DNA of 64,000 nt from Pseudomonadota bacterium (GTDB lineage Bacteria > Pseudomonadota > Gammaproteobacteria > Burkholderiales > Burkholderiaceae_C). The notes beneath the pieces were generated by a model. That model made no database searches. It saw nothing but the letters and a program-made list of their open reading frames with translations, and had not been told where the DNA came from. Below are positions 57,424 to 64,000 of this stretch, piece by piece. The stretch's first letter is position 1, and each line of letters opens with the position of its first letter. The stretch covers positions 1 through 64,000 of the forward strand of contig JAJZAQ010000004.1 in NCBI GenBank assembly GCA_021799355.1, given 5' to 3'. Both the position numbers and the translations under genes were made by a program.

Positions 57424-59520
57424 ATGCCCATGCTCGCTCCGCGCCAGATCCTCGTCGTCGTGCACAGCCGCTACTTCACCAGCGGCCTGGTGTCAGCCAT
57501 CGGCGTGGCGCTGCTGGCGCTGGGCACGGCGGCGCTGGCTGGGCTGGGTGCGGCGATCGCTCTGGGCAGCGGCGCTTTGACGGTCTGTTTTGCCGACAAC
57601 CCGGCACCCACCCGGGTCAAGCGCGTCGAACTGCTGTTCACCAGTGCCGCCAGCACGGCGGCGTTCGCCTTGGTCAGCGCCAGCCAGTGGTGGCCGCCGG
57701 TGCAGATCGTGCTCATTCCCCTGCTGGGGTTTTGCAGCGGCCTCATCGCCGTCTGGGGCAAGCGCGCCCAGGCGATGAGCTTCAGCGTGCTGTTCATTTC
57801 GGTCATCACGCTGGGTGCCCCTGCCCCACCCGGGCTCTGGCCGCTTGTCGCCACCGTCGCCCAGTTTTTACTCGGCGCCTTGCTCTACACCGCATACGCG
57901 CTGCTCCTTGCGCACTGGCTGCGGCGGCGCACCAAGCGCCAGGCATTGGCCGAGTTGCTGATGCAGCTCGGCGAATTCGCCCACGGACTGGCGGCCAACC
58001 TGACGGCGCAGCACGGCACGATGGATGGCACCGTGGCGCAGATCACCGCCCTCAACGACACGCTGCAAAACACCCGCGACATCGTGCTGCGCGACGTACA
58101 CGACAATGCCGACCGCGCACTGGCGGCACGTCTGCTGCTGTTGCTGGAGGTCAACGAGGCGCTGCTCGCCAGCCAGACCGACGCCGACCTGATCCTGCAG
58201 CAATTCGACGCCACCCCCGTGCCCGACGCCCTGCGGCAGTGGTTGCAGCGCATCGCCGCGGCACTCGACCAGCGTGCCGATGCCCTGCTGCGCGGTACGG
58301 CGGCACAAACCCTGCCCGCGCGCCTGCCCTGCGCCGAGGTCATCGACCATGCCCTGCAGACGTTGCGCCCCAGCCAGCACAGCACGGCATTCGACCAGGC
58401 ACGCATGGCGCTGCGCGCCAGCGCCGACAAACTCCAGCGCATCACCACCCTGCTGGCGCAGCTGCCACAGTCCGCGGCGACCGGGCAGCCCGACGTGCTG
58501 CGCGGCATCGACCTGCACGCCTTCCTCAGTCCGTTGCGCTACGACCCCCGGTTGCTGTGGCACTCGCTGCGCTGGGAATCACCGATCTTGCGCTACGCCA
58601 TCCGCCTGGCCCTAGCCATGCTGGCGGCGGAATTGCTGCTGCGCGTGTTGCCCTACCATCCGCACGACGACTGGGTGCTGCTGACCATTGGCGTGATCTT
58701 GCGCCCGAATTACAGCGTCACCCGCCAGCGCATCAAAGACCGCGTGCTGGGCACGCTGCTGGGCTGCGTACTGGTGGCCGCGCTGCTGTCGGCACACCCG
58801 CCGCTGGCGGTCATCACCGCAGCAGTGTTCGTCTCGCTGGCGCTGGCGCGGACCTTCATCACCCTCAATTACCGCTTCACCGCGCTGTTTGCCAGCGTCA
58901 ACGCCCTGTTGTTGGTGTCGCTGCTCGAACCCGGCAGCTCGTTCCTCGTCACCCTGCGGTTGCAGGACACCCTGCTCGGCGCGGCGCTGGCCTGGGTGTT
59001 CAGCTTCGTCCTGCCGCGTTGGGAAGCCGACGACCTGCGCCGTCAGGTGCAGGCGCTGCTGCACGCCCTGCTCGGCTACGCCCAGGCCGTGCTCGAACCG
59101 CAGCGGGTGAGCGACCTGAACTACCGGCGCGAGCGCAAACGCATCCAGGATGCGCTGGCCGCGGCAGCCGGGCTGTATGCGCGCATGCGCGAGGAGCCGC
59201 GCCAGCACCAGCGCATGACTGCCGAGCTCGCCGCCTGCATAGCCCACAGCGACATCCTCAGCGCCCATCTGGCGACGCTGCGCGTGCTGCGCGCGCAGCA
59301 CGGCGACCGCCCGCCAGACCCGGTGCAACAGCAACGGCTGCGTCGCTGCCTGGACGTGCTGCAGACCTGCCTGTCGCCGCAGGCCGCCGCGCCCTGCACC
59401 GCCCCGGCCGCGCAGGACGCAGCCGACACCGCGACCGAGCGCCGGCTGCAGGAGATCGAGACCGAGGCCCGCGCCATCGCCCGCCTGTCGCGGCAGATCC
59501 TTTCTCCCCCGCCCACCTAA
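57424..59520 (+). CDS. FUSC-family inner-membrane transporter (YccS/YhfK-like)
   Basis: 698 aa. Two blocks of transmembrane helices (about residues 20-160 and 380-520), each followed by a helical cytoplasmic domain, the layout of FUSC/aromatic-acid exporter proteins. [20 protein letters not shown] at the start of the second block is characteristic of the family. Members are thought to export aromatic or polyphenolic acids. Translation begins at ATGCCCATGCTC; the 1081-residue frame in the ORF track is shadow before that. Followed by metG after 70 bases. Confidence 0.88.
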   Translation: MPMLAPRQILVVVHSRYFTSGLVSAIGVALLALGTAALAGLGAAIALGSGALTVCFADNPAPTRVKRVELLFTSAASTAAFALVSASQWWPPVQIVLIPLLGFCSGLIAVWGKRAQAMSFSVLFISVITLGAPAPPGLWPLVATVAQFLLGALLYTAYALLLAHWLRRRTKRQALAELLMQLGEFAHGLAANLTAQHGTMDGTVAQITALNDTLQNTRDIVLRDVHDNADRALAARLLLLLEVNEALLASQTDADLILQQFDATPVPDALRQWLQRIAAALDQRADALLRGTAAQTLPARLPCAEVIDHALQTLRPSQHSTAFDQARMALRASADKLQRITTLLAQLPQSAATGQPDVLRGIDLHAFLSPLRYDPRLLWHSLRWESPILRYAIRLALAMLAAELLLRVLPYHPHDDWVLLTIGVILRPNYSVTRQRIKDRVLGTLLGCVLVAALLSAHPPLAVITAAVFVSLALARTFITLNYRFTALFASVNALLLVSLLEPGSSFLVTLRLQDTLLGAALAWVFSFVLPRWEADDLRRQVQALLHALLGYAQAVLEPQRVSDLNYRRERKRIQDALAAAAGLYARMREEPRQHQRMTAELAACIAHSDILSAHLATLRVLRAQHGDRPPDPVQQQRLRRCLDVLQTCLSPQAAAPCTAPAAQDAADTATERRLQEIETEARAIARLSRQILSPPPT

Positions 59521-59590
59521 AATGGCGGTTTGCCTGGCCGCAGCCGCTAGTTTGCCGCAGCGGGCGGGCCGTCTGTTCCCTGCACCGACC

Positions 59591-61729
59591 ATGACTTCCA
59601 AGCGCCGCCTGTTCGTCACCACCGCCCTGCCTTACGCCAACGGTCCGTTTCACATCGGCCACATCATGGAATACATCCAGGCCGACACCTGGGTGCGGTA
59701 CCAGCGCATGCAGGGCAACGAGGTGCATTTCGTCGGCGCCGACGATGCGCACGGCGCACCGATCATGATCGCCGCCGAGAAGGCCGGCAAGACGCCGCAG
59801 CAGTTCGTCGCCGACATCGCCGCAGGTCGCGCGCAGTACTTCGACGGCTTTCACATCCGCTTCGACAACTGGCACAACACCGACGGCCCGGAGAACCACC
59901 AGCTGGCGCAGGACATTTACCGCGCGCTGCGCAAAAACGGCCTGATCGCGGTCCGCGACATCGAGCAGTTCTTCGACCCGGTCAAGGGCATGTTCCTGCC
60001 GGACCGCTACATCAAAGGCCAATGCCCGAAATGCGGCGCTGCCGACCAGTACGGCGACGCCTGCGAGGTCTGCGGCGCGGTGTATTCCCCCACCGAACTC
60101 AAGCAGCCGTATTCGGCGCTGTCCGGCGCCACACCCGAACTGCGCAAAAGCGAGCACTATTTTTTCCAGCTGTCTTCGCCGCGCTGCGCGCAGTTCCTGC
60201 GCGACTGGACCGCCGGGGTCAACGCCCGCGGTGTGCCCCGGCTGCAAACCGAAGTGCTCAACAAGGTGCGCGAGTGGCTGGCCACCGACGACAGCGGCAG
60301 CGGCGGGCTGGCCGACTGGGATATTTCGCGTGATGCACCGTACTTCGGCATCGAAATTCCCGACGCTCCCGGCAAGTATTTCTACGTCTGGCTCGACGCG
60401 CCCATCGGCTATCTTGCCAGCCTGAAAAACCACTTCGACAAAGGCCAGGCGGCGCAGCACTGGCACCTGCCGTCGCGCACGACGCAGAGCTTCGACGAAT
60501 TCGTCGCCGACCCCGCGGTCGAACAGGTGCATTTCATCGGCAAGGACATCGTCTATTTCCACACCCTGTTCTGGCCGGCCACGCTGCATTTTTCCGGACG
60601 CAAAACGCCCAGCCAGATCAACGTCCACGGCTTCGTCACCGTCGGCGGCGAAAAAATGAGCAAAAGCCGCGGTACCGGCATCTCCCCGCTGAAATACCTC
60701 GACCTCGGTCTCAACCCGGAATGGCTGCGTTACTACCTTGCCGCCAAGCTGACCGCCCGCGTCGAGGATGTGGACTTCACCCCGGAGGACTTCGTCGCCC
60801 GGGTCAACGCCGATCTCATCGGCAAATACGTCAACATCGCCAGCCGGGCGGCCAAATTCATCAGCCAGTTTTTCGACGGCAGGCTGGGCTACGCCGCGCC
60901 GACCACCGATCTGTACGATGCCGCGCGCGCGCTGGCCGACGACGTGGCCGCCGCCTACGAGGGCCGCGAGTATGCCCGCGCGCTGCGCGACATCATGGCG
61001 CATGCCGACCGCATCAACACCGCGTTCGACGCCGCCCAGCCCTGGGTGCTGGCCAAGGACGACGCCCGCCGCGCCGAACTGCAGGACGTCTGCTCGCGCG
61101 CGCTGGCCGGCTTCTGGCTGCTGTCCGTCATGCTCTGCCCGGTGCTGCCGGCGCTGACCACGCGCGTGGCGCGCGAACTGTTCGGTCTGGAGCGCGATTT
61201 CGTCTGGAGCGACGCCACCGAGCTGCCCCAACACGTCGCGCCGTATCGACACCTGATGCAGCGCATCGACCCCAAACAGCTCGACAAACTTTTCGAACCC
61301 GACGCCACGGCCCCCACCGCCGACGCCCAAGCCATGACCAGCCCCGCAGCCGGCCCCGCCTCCTCCTCAGACTTCATCAGCATCGACGACTTTGCCAAAA
61401 TCGACCTGCGCGTTGCCCGCATCGCCCACGCCGAGGCCGTCGCCGGATCGACCAAGCTGCTGCGCCTGACGCTGGACGTGGGAGAAACCACCGCCGACGG
61501 CGTTCCCCGGCTGCGCAATGTGTTTTCCGGCATCGCCAGCGCCTACCGCCCGGAAGACCTCGTCGGCAAGCTCACCGTGATGGTAGCCAATCTGGCACCG
61601 CGCAAAATGAAATTCGGCCTCAGCGAAGGTATGGTGCTGGCCGCCAGCAGCGCCGACGAGCAGGCCGAACCGGGCTTGTACCTTCTCGAACCGCACACCG
61701 GAGCGAAACCCGGGATGCGGGTGCGCTGA
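59591..61729 (+). CDS. metG: Methionyl-tRNA synthetase
   Basis: Charges tRNA-Met, 712 aa. The HIGH signature is FHIGHIMEY, a zinc knuckle [18 protein letters not shown] follows, the KMSKS loop is [14 protein letters not shown], and a C-terminal EMAP-like tRNA-binding domain ([18 protein letters not shown], from about residue 600) makes it the dimeric form. First gene of a co-directional run with yqhA, kdoO and waaC. Confidence 0.97.
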   Translation: MTSKRRLFVTTALPYANGPFHIGHIMEYIQADTWVRYQRMQGNEVHFVGADDAHGAPIMIAAEKAGKTPQQFVADIAAGRAQYFDGFHIRFDNWHNTDGPENHQLAQDIYRALRKNGLIAVRDIEQFFDPVKGMFLPDRYIKGQCPKCGAADQYGDACEVCGAVYSPTELKQPYSALSGATPELRKSEHYFFQLSSPRCAQFLRDWTAGVNARGVPRLQTEVLNKVREWLATDDSGSGGLADWDISRDAPYFGIEIPDAPGKYFYVWLDAPIGYLASLKNHFDKGQAAQHWHLPSRTTQSFDEFVADPAVEQVHFIGKDIVYFHTLFWPATLHFSGRKTPSQINVHGFVTVGGEKMSKSRGTGISPLKYLDLGLNPEWLRYYLAAKLTARVEDVDFTPEDFVARVNADLIGKYVNIASRAAKFISQFFDGRLGYAAPTTDLYDAARALADDVAAAYEGREYARALRDIMAHADRINTAFDAAQPWVLAKDDARRAELQDVCSRALAGFWLLSVMLCPVLPALTTRVARELFGLERDFVWSDATELPQHVAPYRHLMQRIDPKQLDKLFEPDATAPTADAQAMTSPAAGPASSSDFISIDDFAKIDLRVARIAHAEAVAGSTKLLRLTLDVGETTADGVPRLRNVFSGIASAYRPEDLVGKLTVMVANLAPRKMKFGLSEGMVLAASSADEQAEPGLYLLEPHTGAKPGMRVR

Positions 61730-61757
61730 GCCGTCACCTCCTCGTCGATCAAACCGC

Positions 61758-62273
61758 ATGAAACGTCTCGAACACGGTCTGGAAACGCTCATTTTCAGCA
61801 GCCGCTGGCTGCTCGCCCCGTTTTACCTCGGACTGGTCCTGGGCATCGTGCTGTTGCTGGTGAAATTCGTCAAAACCTTCATCAGCGCGGTCTCGGTGGT
61901 GTTTTCCGGCAGCGGCGGCGAAGCCATGCTCGCGATTTTGTCGCTGGTGGACATCGCGCTCGTGGCCAACCTGCTGCTCATCATCATTTTTGCCGGGTAC
62001 GAAAACTTCGTGTCCAAAATCGACACTGCCGACCACGAAGACCGCCCGGGCTGGATGGGGCACGTCACCTTCTCCGACCTCAAGCTCAAACTCATCGGCT
62101 CCATCGTCGCCATTTCCGCCATCGAACTGCTCAAATACTTCGTCGATGTGCGCGTGGCCAACCGTGACGACATGCTCTGGGCGATCATCATCCACGTCGT
62201 GCTGGTGTTTTCCGGCGTGATGTTCGCCTTGATGGACCGGCTCTCCGGCATCAAGGCCGATAGTCACGAATAG
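61758..62273 (+). CDS. yqhA: YqhA family (UPF0114) membrane protein
   Basis: 171 aa, four hydrophobic helices. The family pattern FSSRWLLAPFYLGLVLGIVLL, then IVDIALVANLLLII-like segment and YENFVSKID, and a final RVANRDDMLWAIIIHVVLVFSG helix are visible. Function unknown in all members. 28 bases after metG. Confidence 0.92.
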   Translation: MKRLEHGLETLIFSSRWLLAPFYLGLVLGIVLLLVKFVKTFISAVSVVFSGSGGEAMLAILSLVDIALVANLLLIIIFAGYENFVSKIDTADHEDRPGWMGHVTFSDLKLKLIGSIVAISAIELLKYFVDVRVANRDDMLWAIIIHVVLVFSGVMFALMDRLSGIKADSHE

Positions 62274-62304
62274 GCCGGCGCCGCGCGTATTTTCAGGAGG
62301 CAAC

Positions 62305-63204
62305 ATGGCCGCGCTCGACGACATCGTCCGCACCTTCCCCGACAGCGCATGGGACGCCGCGCCGAGCGAACGCGCCCCCACCACCGGGGTCGAACACCTG
62401 CTCGAAGCCGGACATGTGCTGTGCTTCCCCCAGCTCGCTTTCGTCCTGAGCGAGCGCGAGCGCCGCTTTCTCACCCCGGCGGTCAGCGACGGCAAGGCGA
62501 AAAACATCAGCCTGCGCGACGACGGCAGCCTGCGCGGCGCCAGCGGCAACGCCCAAGACCAGAACGAGCTGCGCGACATGATCGCGCGCTTTTCGCGGCA
62601 GGCGCAAACCCTGGTCGACCGGCTGTTTCCGCATTACCGCGGCCGGCTGCGCGCGGCCAAGGCGTCTTACCGGCCGATGCAGGTCGAAGGCCGGCAGAGC
62701 AGCTGGCGTAAAGACGACACCCGGCTGCACGTCGACGCCTTTCCCTCCAACCCGGTGCACGGCGTGCGCCTGCTGCGTGTGTTCACCAACATCAACCCCG
62801 CAGGCCGGCCGCGGCAATGGCGCGTGGGCGAGCCGTTTCCCGAATTCCTGCAGCGCTTCGCCCCCCGGCTGACGCCCCCCGTGCCCGGCTCCGCCGCGGT
62901 GCTGCGCGCCTTGCGCATCACCAAATCGCAGCGCACCGCCTACGACCACTACATGCTGCAGCTGCACGACAAAATGAAGGCCGACCTGGCCTACCAGCGC
63001 ACGGCGCCGCAGCGCGACGTGGACTTCGCCCCCGGCACCACCTGGGTGGTGTTTTCCGACCAGGTGCTTCACGCCGTCATGGGCGGCCAGTACATGATGG
63101 AGCAGACGTTCTACCTCGAACCGCGCCACCAGCTCTACCCCCACACCGCGCCGCTCAAACTCCTCGAAGACCTGCTCGGCAAAGCCCTGCTGCCCGCCGC
63201 ATGA
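62305..63204 (+). CDS. kdoO: Kdo 3-hydroxylase, Fe(II)/2-oxoglutarate dioxygenase (KdoO)
   Basis: 299 aa. Predicted to hydroxylate Kdo of the LPS inner core to Ko, as KdoO does in Burkholderia and Yersinia. The HxD iron motif is in RLHVDAFPSNP (near residue 147) and the distal His in FSDQVLHAVMGG (near 258). The ribosome binding site is TCAGGAGGCAAC. It overlaps waaC by 4 bases (ATGA), supporting the LPS-core link. Confidence 0.9.
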   Translation: MAALDDIVRTFPDSAWDAAPSERAPTTGVEHLLEAGHVLCFPQLAFVLSERERRFLTPAVSDGKAKNISLRDDGSLRGASGNAQDQNELRDMIARFSRQAQTLVDRLFPHYRGRLRAAKASYRPMQVEGRQSSWRKDDTRLHVDAFPSNPVHGVRLLRVFTNINPAGRPRQWRVGEPFPEFLQRFAPRLTPPVPGSAAVLRALRITKSQRTAYDHYMLQLHDKMKADLAYQRTAPQRDVDFAPGTTWVVFSDQVLHAVMGGQYMMEQTFYLEPRHQLYPHTAPLKLLEDLLGKALLPAA

Positions 63205-64000
63205 CCGCGCTGCGTCTGCCGCTGCGCTGGGGACGCGACGGCCTGCCGGCAGCGCCGCGCAGCGTCCTGCTGGTGCAGATTTCCGCCATGGGCGATCAGG
63301 TGCAGACCCTGCCCGCCGTCTCCGACATTGCCGCGCGCTGGCCGGGCATTGCCATCGACTGGGTGGTCGATGCGCGCTTTGCCGACATTCCTCGCCTGCA
63401 TCCGGCCGTGCGCCGGGTGTTCGCCCTGCCGCTCAAGGCCGTGCAGCAGCAGCGCAGTCTGCGCGCGCTGCGCGACTTGCTGGCGAGTTTGCGCGAACTG
63501 CGCACCCAGACCTACGACCTGGTGTGGGATCCGCACAGCGTGCTCAAAAGCGCGATCATTTCGCGGCTGGCGCGCAGCCCGTTGCGCGTGGGCTACCGCG
63601 CCCAGGACTGCGGCGGCGAGCCGCTGTCTGCGCGCGCCTACACCCTGCACTTCACCCGTCCGGCTGGCGTGCACGGCACCTGGGGCCGGCGGGTGTTCGC
63701 CCAGGCCGTGCTCGACACCGACCCGGCCCGCGCCGTGGACTACGCCATCGACCAGCGTTTTCCCCCGCCGGCTGCGTACCACGCTGCGCCCGCGGTGTTT
63801 CTGGCTCACGGCGCATCCAAACCCGAAAAACTCTGGCCGCTCGACCGCTGGCAGCGTCTGGCCCGCTGGCTGACGCAGCGTGGCCTGCGGTTGCAACTCA
63901 CCTGGGGCAATGCCGAAGAGCACGCGCGGGCGCTGGCCATCGTGCGCGATCTGCCCGCCGGCAGCAGCGACATCCTCGACCGCCGCGGCCTCACCGACAT
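63201..64000 (+). CDS. waaC: Lipopolysaccharide heptosyltransferase I, 3' end beyond window
   Basis: Adds the first heptose to Kdo in the LPS core. 266 residues are visible: the GT-B N-terminal pattern SVLLVQISAMGDQVQTLPAV, then YDLVWDPHSVLKSAIISRLA and the second-domain start FLAHGASKPEKLWPLDRW, as in WaaC/RfaF. The frame is open to the end of the window; it is missing from the ORF track for this reason. It overlaps kdoO. Confidence 0.9.
   Translation, partial: MTALRLPLRWGRDGLPAAPRSVLLVQISAMGDQVQTLPAVSDIAARWPGIAIDWVVDARFADIPRLHPAVRRVFALPLKAVQQQRSLRALRDLLASLRELRTQTYDLVWDPHSVLKSAIISRLARSPLRVGYRAQDCGGEPLSARAYTLHFTRPAGVHGTWGRRVFAQAVLDTDPARAVDYAIDQRFPPPAAYHAAPAVFLAHGASKPEKLWPLDRWQRLARWLTQRGLRLQLTWGNAEEHARALAIVRDLPAGSSDILDRRGLTD

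Overview
The window is high-GC (most genes show strong G/C third positions) and reads as the chromosome of a betaproteobacterium, probably Burkholderiales. The clues are the hemC-hemD-hemX-hemY block, a cbb3 oxidase cluster with an FNR-type regulator, polyhydroxybutyrate granule genes (Cys-type intracellular PhaZ and a PhaP phasin), a stand-alone RnfB-like ferredoxin, and a metG-yqhA-kdoO-waaC run. No tRNA, rRNA, CRISPR array, phage module or intact insertion sequence was seen.

Layout. 1-1.1 kb: 5' part of a PAS-PAS-GGDEF diguanylate cyclase (minus strand). 1.3-6.8 kb: a small membrane peptide, then a minus-strand operon hemC-hemD-hemX-hemY-cysM. 6.9-10.7 kb: ppc (PEP carboxylase) convergent with a patatin-like phospholipase. 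10.8-19.5 kb: a PepSY protein, then a tightly overlapping plus-strand operon of PAP2 phosphatase, outer-membrane efflux lipoprotein, membrane-fusion protein, RND pump, response regulator and histidine kinase. 19.5-20.5 kb: an AT-rich patch unlike its surroundings, with short direct repeats and a small membrane-protein gene interrupted at a G8 run. 20.5-24.4 kb: Uma2-family nuclease, aldose sugar dehydrogenase and uvrB (minus). 24.6-29.3 kb: aromatic/aspartate aminotransferase, a membrane-anchored unknown, phaZ, rnfB-like, queF. 29.3-34 kb: NHL-repeat protein, the recR-ybaB-dnaX operon, a Nudix hydrolase. 34-43.9 kb: the microaerobic respiration region: safE-like gene, fnr, ccoH, ccoG, ccoPQON, ccoS, ccoI. 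44-52.7 kb: hrpA, argA, yggX, a FadL-type porin, an exonuclease/GIY-YIG fusion. 52.7-59.5 kb: cysE, trmJ, suhB, phaP, a panE-like gene, a FUSC transporter. 59.6-64 kb: metG, yqhA, kdoO and a truncated waaC.

How the genes fit together. The FNR-like regulator has the canonical four cysteines and the E..SR recognition helix, and near-perfect FNR boxes lie upstream of ccoN and ccoI, so the high-affinity oxidase and its copper pump look like one oxygen-responsive regulon. The ccoI box predicts a start of transcription at the start codon itself. The two PHA genes, 29 kb apart, share TGC-N3-GCA palindromes near their promoters, suggesting a common PhaR-like repressor. The PAP2/efflux/two-component operon looks like a self-regulated envelope or export module.

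Limits: functions come from reading motifs and from knowledge of families, without database searches. Start codons were chosen from ribosome binding sites, family lengths and overlaps; several are flagged as uncertain.
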